From Trichocoleus desertorum ATA4-8-CV12 (lineage in GTDB: Bacteria > Cyanobacteriota > Cyanobacteriia > FACHB-46): a DNA stretch of 64,000 nucleotides. The first letter of the stretch is position 1. The number at the start of each line of letters is the position of its first letter. Of this stretch, positions 8,934-16,733 are shown piece after piece. The DNA lies in contig JAHHIL010000016.1 in NCBI GenBank assembly GCA_019358975.1, forward strand, positions 36,852-100,851. The letters are read 5' to 3'. Made by a program: the position numbers and the translations under genes. The notes below the pieces were generated by a model. That model was not told where the DNA came from and ran no database searches. It was given only the letters and a program-made list of their open reading frames with translations.

Positions 8934-11114
8934 ATGACTAGACTAAGGAATATCTCTAACTTCCTTCTAGCCGTCTGGCGAAGTTGTCTTTGGTTAACTT
9001 CCAAGATGCCTAGATTTCGGGGGAAACCATTTAAGCACTTACGAATTGCTGTTCTATTTGCCCTAGCAATTTTTGCAGGTCAGGCGGTTTCATCTACTTT
9101 ATCGGCTCAAACGGTTTCTGACTCGCTGCCACCATTGGTTTCGCTGAGCACGGTTCCAGTTCCTAAGCCGCCTAACATCAGTGAGTACATCAAGAACGAA
9201 AAAGCTGCGATCGCTCTAGGCAAGTCCTTGTTTTGGGATATGCAGGTGGGGAGCGATGGCGTGTTAGCCTGTGCTTCGTGTCACTTCAGCGCTGGCGCAG
9301 ACAACCGTTCCAAAAACCAAATCAATCCTGCGTTAATTGCTGGGGACAAAACCTATCAAATTGGTGGCGCACCTAATTACCAATTGCAAGTTGGTGACTT
9401 TCCCTTTCACAAACTCGCAAACCCCGACGACCGCAACTCAACGGTACTAGCCGATGCCAATGATGTTGCCTCTTCTCAGGGAGCGTTCAATGGGTTCCTA
9501 TCCGAGGTGGTGCCTCGTAAATCAGCCGATGCAGGTGTCGTTGAGACAGACAACGATTCCTTTGAAGTGCAGGGCATTAATGTACGTCGGGTAGAACCTC
9601 GTAACAGCCCCACTGTCATCAATGCTGTTTTTAATTTCCGTAACTTCTGGGATGGTCGAGCGCAGCATGAATTCAATGGACAAAACCCATTTGGCGATCG
9701 CGATCCCAATGCCCGCGTCCTCAAGACCACGGCCTCTGGTGCAGATTGGGTGAGAATCAGCATCAAGAATTCCAGCTTGGCTTCTCAAGCCGTTGGCCCA
9801 CCGCTGAGCGGATTTGAGATGTCCTTCCAAAAGCGCGGATTCGCTCAATTGGCCCGGAAAATGATCTCCCTGCGCCCACTCTCTAAGCAGCAAGTCAGTT
9901 CTACAGACAGCGCTCTAGGGTCTTCTAGCCGCTATCCTTTACCTGGCCTCAAGACCTCTACCTACGCCACCTTGATTCGCAATGTCTTTCAAGATGTGTG
10001 GTGGAACAACACCAATACGATCGTAGAGTTTGATGCCAACAATAATCCAGTCTTAAAACCTCACCCTGGAACTCCTTTGGCAAGTAATCAATTTACCCAA
10101 ATGGAGTACAACTTCCCCCTCTTCTTTGGCTTGGCAGTCCAAGCTTATGAAGCGACTTTAGTCTCTGACCAAACTCCTTTTGACAAATATGCTGTCGGAA
10201 CCACTAGCGCTCTGACTGCCCAACAGAAACACGGCTTAGAACTCTTTCAGGGTAAGGCAAAGTGCATTAACTGTCATAGTGGCCCAGAGTTTACCAATGC
10301 CTCTGTCGCTAACGTCAAAAACCAGAAAATCGAACGCATGCGGATGGGTGACAACAATGTTGCTGTCTATGACAATGGCTTTTACAACATTGCTGTACGG
10401 CCTACTGGAGAAGATGTTGGTGTAGGTGGTACCGATCCGTTTGGCAAGCCCTTATCGTTTAGCAAGCTCACTCAGCAAGAAGTAGCTCAAGGTGCGCCTG
10501 CTCCTGTTTTAGAAGGTGTCCCTGAAGAAAACATTGAAGCGGCACCGCTAAACCCGAATGAGCGAGTTGCCGTGAATGGAGCCTTCAAAACTCCAACGCT
10601 GCGTAACGTAGAACTCACTGGGCCTTACTTCCATAACGGAGGTCAGCTCACTCTACGTCAAGTCGTAGAATTCTATAACCGAGGCGGAGACTTCCACGAA
10701 GCTAATATCAATGACTTAGATCCCGATATCGTGAATCTGGGTCTAACAGAAACAGAAAAGGATGATTTGGTCGCTTTCATGAAAGCGCTGACGGATGAGC
10801 GAGTTCGCACCCGCAAGGCACCGTTTGATCATCCTCAACTGTTCGTTCCTAACGGTCATCCTGGTGGTACTCAGTCTGTCACAAATGATGGCACTGGCAA
10901 TGCTACAGATAGCTTGCTCAATATCCCTGCGGTAGGAGCGAGCGGTGGTAAACCCTTACCATACTTCTTGAATGTTTCACCAATGGCTAATTTGACTCCT
11001 ACCACGACAACATCGACTACCAGTACTAATTCACTGGAGGGCAGCATCACTCAACAAGATTGCCCAGCAGGCACCACGTTAAAGTTCATCTCTGGCGGCT
11101 ATGTCTGTCTGTAA
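8934..11114 (+). CDS. Di-haem cytochrome c peroxidase family protein (MauG/CcpA-like)
   Basis: 726 residues. Two c-type haem sites are visible: CASCH at residues 113-117 and CINCH at 444-448, the spacing expected for the bacterial cytochrome c peroxidase/MauG superfamily. Other family features are GKSLFWDMQVGSDG, SPTVINAVFNFRNFWDGRA and the C-terminal FKTPTLRNVELTGPYFHNG. A membrane/signal segment at about 36-58 (LRIAVLFALAIFAGQAVSS) implies a periplasmic enzyme. The protein is about twice the length of classical CcpA (about 350 residues), with extra sequence between the haems and a Thr/Ser-rich tail. Classical members reduce peroxide; MauG-type members modify proteins. The electron donor is unknown. 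A clear terminator follows. Confidence 0.88.
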   Translation: MTRLRNISNFLLAVWRSCLWLTSKMPRFRGKPFKHLRIAVLFALAIFAGQAVSSTLSAQTVSDSLPPLVSLSTVPVPKPPNISEYIKNEKAAIALGKSLFWDMQVGSDGVLACASCHFSAGADNRSKNQINPALIAGDKTYQIGGAPNYQLQVGDFPFHKLANPDDRNSTVLADANDVASSQGAFNGFLSEVVPRKSADAGVVETDNDSFEVQGINVRRVEPRNSPTVINAVFNFRNFWDGRAQHEFNGQNPFGDRDPNARVLKTTASGADWVRISIKNSSLASQAVGPPLSGFEMSFQKRGFAQLARKMISLRPLSKQQVSSTDSALGSSSRYPLPGLKTSTYATLIRNVFQDVWWNNTNTIVEFDANNNPVLKPHPGTPLASNQFTQMEYNFPLFFGLAVQAYEATLVSDQTPFDKYAVGTTSALTAQQKHGLELFQGKAKCINCHSGPEFTNASVANVKNQKIERMRMGDNNVAVYDNGFYNIAVRPTGEDVGVGGTDPFGKPLSFSKLTQQEVAQGAPAPVLEGVPEENIEAAPLNPNERVAVNGAFKTPTLRNVELTGPYFHNGGQLTLRQVVEFYNRGGDFHEANINDLDPDIVNLGLTETEKDDLVAFMKALTDERVRTRKAPFDHPQLFVPNGHPGGTQSVTNDGTGNATDSLLNIPAVGASGGKPLPYFLNVSPMANLTPTTTTSTTSTNSLEGSITQQDCPAGTTLKFISGGYVCL

Positions 11115-11158
11115 GCGATCGCTAAATTAGTCCAGGTCAATCAGTTCTCCTTGCTGTG

Positions 11159-11188
11159 CCTAGCTTCTTATTGGAAGCTAGGTTTTTT
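11159..11188 (+). terminator. Rho-independent terminator of peroxidase gene
   Basis: CCTAGCTTC (11159-11167) pairs with GAAGCTAGG (11174-11182) around a 6-base loop and is followed by TTTTTT. The hairpin sits directly after the convergent TMEM14-like gene's stop codon. Confidence 0.85.
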
Positions 11189-11519
11189 ATTGGCCCCTGA
11201 GGGTATACAGCATCACTGCTAAAGCCCCTATGCCCAAAACAATCATTAGACCTGCGGGCATAAACTTGCGAGTTTTAGTCCAGCGCCCGACAAAAACCAC
11301 GATGAGGAGGGCGGTGAGAGCAGCGGCTAGAGGCAAGCCCCAAGTGTATCCTTGTAGTTGTAGGAGCGCCGCACTAATGAGAAGTAAGCCACTGATGCTG
11401 CCAGAGATGAGGGATGCCTTACTTTGGACTTGGAGATAGCCCACAATTCCCCCGATAATAGCTAAAGTTCCGTAGGCGATCGCAGCCAAAATACCTGGGT
11501 TGATCACAGCTGATTCCAT
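11187..11519 (-). CDS. TMEM14-like small membrane protein
   Basis: A 110-residue integral membrane protein with four hydrophobic segments (about residues 8-28, 34-54, 62-80 and 87-106), starting MESAVINPGILAAIAYGTLA. The repeated glycine-rich pattern (GGIVGYLQVQSKASLISGSI) and overall size match the TMEM14/UPF0136 family shared by cyanobacteria, chloroplasts and mitochondria. Chloroplast members (FAX proteins) export fatty acids from plastids, so a lipid or small-molecule transport role is possible but unproven here. The gene is monocistronic and converges with the peroxidase gene. Confidence 0.8.
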   Translation of the reverse strand: MESAVINPGILAAIAYGTLAIIGGIVGYLQVQSKASLISGSISGLLLISAALLQLQGYTWGLPLAAALTALLIVVFVGRWTKTRKFMPAGLMIVLGIGALAVMLYTLRGQ

Positions 11520-11618
11520 AAGGTCAATTCACTTGCTATTAGGGCTGAAGTTTGTACACTTAGTTCCAGAGATTAGCGGACGATCGCGCATTCCTCAAGT
11601 AAACTACCTGATTCATTC

Positions 11619-12953
11619 ATGGATGCCCAAACTGTTGCTTCAGTTCAATTTATTCAACGTCAAGCTGCGTCCCTCCTGCTGTACCAGTTTTTATTTGAGG
11701 AGGAAGTAGGGCGGTGCTTTGTCGAACTATTGCAAGCTCTACGTCACACAGATGTAGATGGGCTGGCTTGTGTGCAAGCTTATGGGCGCTGGTTTCAAGC
11801 TTTGGCGGCGAGCAATCAAGGCTGGCAAGAATATCTGCTGATGCAACTCCTCAAGGCCGATAATCCCTTCTCGCGGCGCGTACAACAAACAAACTTAAGC
11901 GAATTACCCCCCGCTCTCGTTACAGCGGCTCGGCATGACCTGCGGGTCTTGCAAACGCTCTATGGCTGCACAAGCTATCGTTTGAGCCAATGGGTGCAAC
12001 TAATTGCCCAGTTGTCTGCGGCTCCAGTTTCTTGGGTAGATGACTTGACCTGCTTCAGTCCCGCGATCGCGCTGCATACCGACGAAACCATGCAGGAGCA
12101 ACTGTTGATCACTAAGCTCCAAACGATGGATGACTGGTCAGAGGCTCTAGAAGATTTGGTGGCCTATTACCAACGTTTTGGCACTGGCTTCTTTGCAGAA
12201 TATTGCGCTTGTCGATGGCAATCTGGAAAACTAGTGGGAATTGCCCATCCTGATCCAATTCAGCTCAAAGACTTGGTGGGCTATGAGTCGGCACGAGAGG
12301 CTCTAATGAAAAATACAGCCTTTCTGCTATCTGGTTACCCAGCCCTACATGTGTTGCTCTACGGTAGCCGTGGTTCTGGCAAGTCGTCGCTGGTGAAAGC
12401 ATTACTCAATGAGTACCGCGACTTAGGGTTGCGCTTGATTGAAGTCGCCAAGTCTGACCTAAAAGATTTGTCTGTGATTGTGGAGCAACTCCGGGAGTTA
12501 CCCCAAAAATTTATTATCTTTGTGGACGATTTATCGTTTGAGGAAGATGATGATGCTTTCAAATCGTTAAAGGTAGTGCTGGAAGGCAATTTAACGGCTA
12601 GACCTCAGAATGTAGTTGTCTATGCCACGTCCAACCGACGACATCTAGTTCGCGAGTTCTTTGCCGATCGCCCCCGACCCAAGGATAGTGACGAAATCCA
12701 TAATTGGGATACAGTACAGGAGAAGTTATCTTTTAGCGATCGCTTCGGCCTGACTTTAACGTTTGAGCCTGCTAACCAGGATATGTATTTGCAGATGGTG
12801 CGACATCTAGCCACTCAAGCAGGAATCGCTATCAGCCGGGAAGAGCTGGAATTTCAGGCGTTGCAATGGGCTACGCGCCACAATGGTCGCTCTGGTCGTA
12901 CCGCTCGGCAGTTTATCGACTTTTTGCAAGCAGATTTAGCACTTTCTAGCTAA
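11619..12953 (+). CDS. DUF815-family AAA+-like ATPase
   Basis: 444 residues. The N-terminal 200 residues are helical and of unknown role. The ATPase core follows: IQLKDLVGYESAREAL, Walker A GSRGSGKSS at about 249-257, Walker B IIFVDDLSFEED at about 289-300, the sensor-like stretch VVVYATSNRRHLVREFF and an arginine-containing FSDRFGLTLTF. This is the DUF815 family, cytoplasmic AAA-like ATPases found across bacteria with no settled function. The C-terminal LQWATRHNGRSGRTARQFI is typical of the family. A bacterial homologue set is well conserved; no neighbour suggests a partner. Confidence 0.85.
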   Translation: MDAQTVASVQFIQRQAASLLLYQFLFEEEVGRCFVELLQALRHTDVDGLACVQAYGRWFQALAASNQGWQEYLLMQLLKADNPFSRRVQQTNLSELPPALVTAARHDLRVLQTLYGCTSYRLSQWVQLIAQLSAAPVSWVDDLTCFSPAIALHTDETMQEQLLITKLQTMDDWSEALEDLVAYYQRFGTGFFAEYCACRWQSGKLVGIAHPDPIQLKDLVGYESAREALMKNTAFLLSGYPALHVLLYGSRGSGKSSLVKALLNEYRDLGLRLIEVAKSDLKDLSVIVEQLRELPQKFIIFVDDLSFEEDDDAFKSLKVVLEGNLTARPQNVVVYATSNRRHLVREFFADRPRPKDSDEIHNWDTVQEKLSFSDRFGLTLTFEPANQDMYLQMVRHLATQAGIAISREELEFQALQWATRHNGRSGRTARQFIDFLQADLALSS

Positions 12954-12973
12954 CTGGCAAACCTCTCCCCAAA

Positions 12974-13000
12974 CCCCTCTCCTGCAAGGCGAGGGGCTTT
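12974..13000. terminator. GC-rich hairpin between convergent genes
   Basis: CCCCTC (12974-12979) and GAGGGG (12991-12996) flank an 11-base loop and are followed by a short CTTT. This is part of a common cyanobacterial CCCCTCTCC-type repeat. It lies between the DUF815 gene and the convergent beta-barrel-like gene and probably ends both transcripts. Confidence 0.45.
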
Positions 13001-13020
13001 GATCGTGCTCCCCTTCCCTG

Positions 13021-13629
13021 CTAAAAGCGATAACCTGCGCCAACTTGAACTCTGACTGGAGGATTGGTGTCAGCGCGATCGCGATTGAGCCTCAGTTTGG
13101 CATCTCCGTAGATCACAACGCCCTCACTCACTGCTGCTTCTACCCCTGTGGTTAGTACTACCCCATCGCGATCGCCTAGAGGTGTGGATTGTTCTGGCGT
13201 TTTGACAAAAGTATATCCTGCTCCTGCATAAATGTTGGTGTTGCCGCTTACAGCAAGGTCATAAGAGAGCATTGGCATGACGGCCTTGACTTCTTTATCA
13301 ACCAAAAAGACAGCCCCTCGCGCTGAAATTTTGCTATTGGGCAAATCTAAACGGCCTTGAAATTGATTTTCTACCGTGACGCTGGAGTTATTGGTAGGTT
13401 CTTGCCACAATTCCGCTGGTGACCAAGTGGGGCTACCATCCCAAGTTCCTGGTTCCATAAAGGATTGCAGCATTTCGTTGGTTTTGCTGCTATCGACTGT
13501 AACGCCAACGTAGCTACCCTGCATCCCCTGAGGCTGAGCGGTGGCAGCTTGGGCCAGAAAAATTGCGGGGGCGATCGCTAAACCAAAACCAATTAGGGCG
13601 AGGTGGGACAAACCTAAAACCAATCTCAT
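13021..13629 (-). CDS. Outer-membrane beta-barrel-like exported protein
   Basis: 202 residues with a signal peptide ending near AQAATAQ (residue 32). The mature part has alternating hydrophobic strands (GSYVGVTV, ISARGAVFLVD, VKAVMPMLSYDLAV, NIYAGAGYTFV, VVLTTGVEAAV, GVVIYGDAKLRL) and ends VRVQVGAGYRF. A final aromatic residue is the classical BAM recognition signal for outer-membrane barrels. A second gene of the same length and similar strand pattern is at 33139-33747, so the two are probably paralogues. The fold looks like the small OmpA/porin type; the ligand is unknown. Confidence 0.65.
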   Translation of the reverse strand: MRLVLGLSHLALIGFGLAIAPAIFLAQAATAQPQGMQGSYVGVTVDSSKTNEMLQSFMEPGTWDGSPTWSPAELWQEPTNNSSVTVENQFQGRLDLPNSKISARGAVFLVDKEVKAVMPMLSYDLAVSGNTNIYAGAGYTFVKTPEQSTPLGDRDGVVLTTGVEAAVSEGVVIYGDAKLRLNRDRADTNPPVRVQVGAGYRF

Positions 13630-13752
13630 AAGGGTTTGATTGAAAGCTACGTCATGTTATGCCATCCCTTACAGGGTAGCGCTAATTGCTTCAGGAAAGT
13701 TATTGAGGGGGCGATCGCATCATGTCAATAAAGGCGAAAATTATCCAACTTA

Positions 13753-13947
13753 TTGCTAATTTTGGCAACAAACCTGGCACGGGGTGAAGGAAAGCTTACT
13801 GAAAGAGCCTTAGAAATTATTGGAGATACTAATCGAGAGTTTGCTTCTAGCATCTTCCTAAAATTAGAAGTGCTACCCAAAGCCATTTATAGCCCCCAAG
13901 CCAGTGAAATTAAATTTTATGAAGCTTTTTTTGATTCGGTCATTTAA
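13753..13947 (+). pseudogene. Remnant of a PIN-domain toxin gene
   Basis: About 64 codons that match the middle of PIN-domain ribonuclease toxins: RGEGKLTERALEIIGDTNRE, then FASSIFLKLEVLPKAIYSPQ and FYEAFFDSV. The N-terminal strand with the first catalytic Asp is missing, with an in-frame TAA at 13729-13731 just upstream and only a TTG as possible start. The C-terminal half with the remaining catalytic acids is also absent. No antitoxin gene is adjacent. I read it as a decayed VapC-like gene. A short live protein cannot be excluded but would lack the active site. Confidence 0.6.
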
Positions 13948-14067
13948 TTCATACTGCTTAGCACTAAATGTATAACTTTATCTTCCTTCCTTAGGAGGAT
14001 AAGCATTTTCTTTAAGGAACTTAGCGTAAGTAAGTAATTATTTTGACAACAAAGGAATATTTTACAA

Positions 14068-14325
14068 ATGAAAAAGTCTTTATCAATCTCAATTGCTATA
14101 CTGGGTTTGTTGTTAAGTTATTCAAGTAATGCTTCTGCTAATACTTGGAGTTCTTCTTTATCTTGGGGTGCCCAATCAGCAAGTTTTGCTCCTGATTACG
14201 GCAATACTTCCATGTATGAATATGTAGCGACTGATGGTTCTCTTAATGTTTCTCCTAAAGCTAGGTTCCGATTCACATCGGATGCCATTACAGCTATACG
14301 AAACTATAAAACTAACAATATCTAA
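14068..14325 (+). CDS. Small secreted orphan protein, possibly frameshifted
   Basis: 85 residues with a clear signal peptide (MKKSLSISIAILGLLLSYSS, cleavage near NASA). AAAGGA lies upstream as a ribosome site. The mature part is Ser/Tyr/Phe-rich (ANTWSSSLSWGAQSASFAPD) and matches no family that I know. Right after the TAA, another frame opens: from 14317 to 14399 it would read YLISNPRMDYVPGAFWQLED and end at a TAA. That composition fits the preceding protein, so a one-base loss near 14316-14323 may have split a slightly longer gene. Codon use and base composition are more AT-rich than in flanking genes. Confidence 0.55.
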   Translation: MKKSLSISIAILGLLLSYSSNASANTWSSSLSWGAQSASFAPDYGNTSMYEYVATDGSLNVSPKARFRFTSDAITAIRNYKTNNI

Positions 14326-14413
14326 TTTCAAATCCCCGTATGGATTATGTACCAGGTGCCTTTTGGCAGTTAGAAGACAACAACATGGTTGCTAAATAAT
14401 ATTGAGATTTAAC

Positions 14414-14469
14414 CTTTAAAAAGGCACTTTTCTTTGACACATTTTTGTAGAAAAAGTGCCTTTTTAAAG
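14414..14469. terminator. 18-bp perfect inverted repeat, bidirectional terminator
   Basis: CTTTAAAAAGGCACTTTT (14414-14431) is exactly complementary to 14452-14469, with a 20-base loop. Both arms carry A/T runs, so the stem has a T-tract on either strand. It lies between the two small secreted genes and overlaps the false upstream extension of the second one. Confidence 0.7.
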
Positions 14470-14496
14470 TTGGCTAATTACCTAAATCATAAAAAC

Positions 14497-14901
14497 ATGA
14501 ATCAGAATTTTAAGCTGAAGAAGGTTGCCGTTGTTGTTTTACTTTTTATATCTGCTGCTACTGCATTAGGGATAGCAATTCCTAAAGTCTTTCTCTCTGA
14601 TGCGAAGAACATTTCCAAAGAAGATATTAACTGTGGTCAAGACGCTGCCTATCAAATAATTTCAGAAAATTCTATTGAAAGCTTATTGACTACAAAAGTT
14701 ATAGTTCGTGACAAAATACAGGAAATTGCTTATGGTAAACAACAGCCAGTAGTATACACAGATTCTTATACTTGGTTTGGAATCAAGTATGCAACTGTAG
14801 CAGCTATTTGTAACTCAAAAACAGGAACATTAGTTTGTGCTGGAAGAGCCTATAAAATTTGGCAAAATATTAAGTCCAATCCTACAATGCCTTGTGGCTA
14901 G
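14497..14901 (+). CDS. Small secreted cysteine-containing protein, unknown
   Basis: 134 residues from the ATG at 14497 (MNQNFKLKKVAVVVLLFISA). The open frame runs further upstream to a TTG at 14434, but that part overlaps the hairpin and would bury the signal anchor, so I reject it. A signal peptide or single membrane anchor at about 9-30 is followed by a 100-residue exported domain with four cysteines (INCGQ, AICNS, LVCAG, MPCG), which could form two disulphides. I recognise no family. It follows another small secreted orphan and may belong to the same acquired patch. Confidence 0.6.
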   Translation: MNQNFKLKKVAVVVLLFISAATALGIAIPKVFLSDAKNISKEDINCGQDAAYQIISENSIESLLTTKVIVRDKIQEIAYGKQQPVVYTDSYTWFGIKYATVAAICNSKTGTLVCAGRAYKIWQNIKSNPTMPCG

Positions 14902-14958
14902 AAATCTAAATACGCGCTGCCAATCTTAGGGCTTGTTTTGAAAGCTTGGGAGCTATAG

Positions 14959-15135
14959 TTAGTATAAATGATTTGTGAACTTCCTCTCTCCGTGTTCTTT
15001 CCTCTGCGTCTCAGCGGTTCGCTCACAGTCCCATTTTTGTCGCAATTCTTCAGAAGAATAGGCGAAGATCGAGACTTTATACCGTCCTAATATTTCCATA
15101 AAGGCTCGTTTGGAAAACTCAGCTAGGTACTGAAG
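14959..15135 (-). pseudogene. C-terminal gene relic without start
   Basis: On the minus strand an open frame without a start codon reads LQYLAEFSKRAFMEILGRYK then VSIFAYSSEELRQKWD before turning into low-complexity polar sequence. It is preceded in frame by a TAG just upstream of 15135. The hydrophobic/charged pattern looks like genuine protein, so this may be the tail of a decayed gene, with its end overrun by a CCTCTGCGTCTC-type intergenic repeat (about 14983-15029). The parent family was not recognised. Confidence 0.3.
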
Positions 15136-15305
15136 CTAGCCTCTTGACTAATTCAATACTCTTGAGGTGATGGCTGCTAGAAAATAAGTGTCGTCAGGTA
15201 AGGTTGGGTTGGGATAAAGTTGTCTTTGTTTTGTTAGCCAATCTTTGAAATTCATTAGAGGTTATTAATGATTTCTGAGACGCGATCGCGCGGACTAGTA
15301 AGCGC

Positions 15306-15417
15306 GTAGCTCCTGGCCTTCGGGCTGGGAGAGGATTGGAACTGTACAAGCAATGGAGGAAGTTTTGCTTCTGCCGTAAGGTAGCTCCTGGCCTTCGGGC
15401 TGGGAGAGGATTGGAAC
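15306..15417 (+). CRISPR. Two-repeat, one-spacer CRISPR-like locus
   Basis: A 37-base unit is repeated exactly at 15306-15342 and 15381-15417, separated by a 38-base unique stretch (15343-15380). It starts GTAGCTCC and ends GGATTGGAAC. The end resembles the ATTGAAAC tail of many type I and III repeats, so transcription is probably on the plus strand. CTCCTGGCC and GGCTGGGAG form a 9-bp stem (two G-U pairs) closed by a TTCG tetraloop. Repeat length, spacer length and hairpin fit a minimal CRISPR array. No cas gene is in the window, so it would be an orphan or remnant. An open frame over it on the other strand encodes only translated repeat. Confidence 0.6.
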
Positions 15418-15529
15418 TCAAATCCCTTGACCTGTAGTATTACTCAATCTGAAATATTGGTCATGATATGAAGATGTTACTTTCCCATTGCGGGGGGGCG
15501 ATACATTTTAGACGCGGGCTAAGCGAGTT

Positions 15530-16654
15530 ATGAATCAGTATTTTGCGACGGTGGCGAACGGTTTAGAACCGCTTGTCGTTCAGGAATTAGAGCAGCTAGG
15601 GGCACATTCTGTTAAACCGGGGTTTTGTGGGGCGGCTTTCGAGGGCGATCGCACCCTGCTTTATCGCGTTAACCTGTGGGCAAGGTTGCCGTTCCGCATT
15701 CTCATGAAGCTGCACCAATTTCCTTGCCAGAGTGCCGAAGATCTTTATCGCGGAATTCAGACCATTGATTGGTCCGAGTATCTGACACCAGATTTAACCT
15801 TGGCAGTGAACGCGACGGGCAAAACCGAGCAGCTCAACCACACCCACTTCACGGCGCTTCAGGTTAAAAAGGCCATTGTAGACCAGCAGCAAGAGCAGTT
15901 TGGCGATCGCTCCAATGTCGAGCTGCAAGAACCCGATTTGCAAATTAATATTCATCTCGATCGCGAGGGTTGCACAGTCAGCCTGGACAGTTCTGGAAAC
16001 AGCTTGCACCGCCGAGGCTATCGTCCTGCGGTTGGAGCCGCCCCCCTGAAAGAATCTCTAGCAGCAGCCTTGATTCAGCTTTCTGGTTGGCAACCGGAGC
16101 AAATGTTTTATGACCCGCTCTGTGGCTCTGGCACCTTACCCCTAGAAGCCTGCCTGAAATCGCTCAATATTGCCCCAGGACTGTTTCGGGAACGATTTGG
16201 GTTTGAAACTTGGTTGGACTTTGATCTCAATCTTTTAGAAGGCTTGATTCAAGAGGCGGAATCTAGTCAGCGGGATACACTGCCCGCACCAATTTGGGGT
16301 AGCGATCGCGATGCTAAGGTAATTGAGCAGGCGATCGCCAATGCCCAAACTTGTGGCGTATTGGACCAGATCTGGTTTTCGGAGATGGATCTTTCCGAGG
16401 TGGTCGCACCGACCGACAGCGGGGTTGTATTCTGCAATCCTCCCTATGGCGAACGATTGGGCCGAGACACCGATCTAGGCGCATTTTACAAACAGCTCGG
16501 TGATGTTTTGAAACAACGCTTTAAAGGCTGGACTGCTTTTATCTTGAGTGGTAATAAGGAGCTGGCTCAGTCAATTGGGTTGAAATCAAGCCAGCGAATC
16601 GCGGTGTACAATGGAACGCTGCCCTGCCAATTAATGAAATATGAGCTGTACTAG
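15530..16654 (+). CDS. THUMP-domain 23S rRNA guanine-N2 methyltransferase (RlmL-type)
   Basis: 374 residues. An N-terminal ferredoxin-like/THUMP region (about 1-155; MNQYFATVANGLEPLVVQEL, DLYRGIQTIDW) is followed by a class I SAM methyltransferase fold: motif I FYDPLCGSGTLPLEA near 199-213 and the catalytic NPPYGERLG near 303-311. That N-P-P-Y motif marks N2-guanine methylation of RNA. The best match is the RlmL/YcbY N-terminal enzyme, which makes m2G2445 in 23S rRNA; the cyanobacterial protein lacks the C-terminal RlmK half of the E. coli fusion. The next gene starts 80 bp downstream on the same strand and may be co-transcribed. Confidence 0.88.
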   Translation: MNQYFATVANGLEPLVVQELEQLGAHSVKPGFCGAAFEGDRTLLYRVNLWARLPFRILMKLHQFPCQSAEDLYRGIQTIDWSEYLTPDLTLAVNATGKTEQLNHTHFTALQVKKAIVDQQQEQFGDRSNVELQEPDLQINIHLDREGCTVSLDSSGNSLHRRGYRPAVGAAPLKESLAAALIQLSGWQPEQMFYDPLCGSGTLPLEACLKSLNIAPGLFRERFGFETWLDFDLNLLEGLIQEAESSQRDTLPAPIWGSDRDAKVIEQAIANAQTCGVLDQIWFSEMDLSEVVAPTDSGVVFCNPPYGERLGRDTDLGAFYKQLGDVLKQRFKGWTAFILSGNKELAQSIGLKSSQRIAVYNGTLPCQLMKYELY

Positions 16655-16733
16655 AGATCTGGACTAGAAAAGCTCTGGACTAAACATCACATCCAGGCTG
16701 GAAGAACGCTCGTAGCTACACCCAACATCGATC

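Noticed and set aside
14434..14496. Upstream TTG extension of the second small secreted protein
   Set aside because: It passes through the 18-bp hairpin and would precede the signal anchor with polar sequence; the ATG at 14497 is preferable.
15194..15421. 75-codon open frame on the minus strand with a duplicated SSNPLPARRPGAT segment
   Set aside because: The duplicated peptide is just the translation of the two CRISPR-like repeats; it starts with TTG and has no ribosome site.
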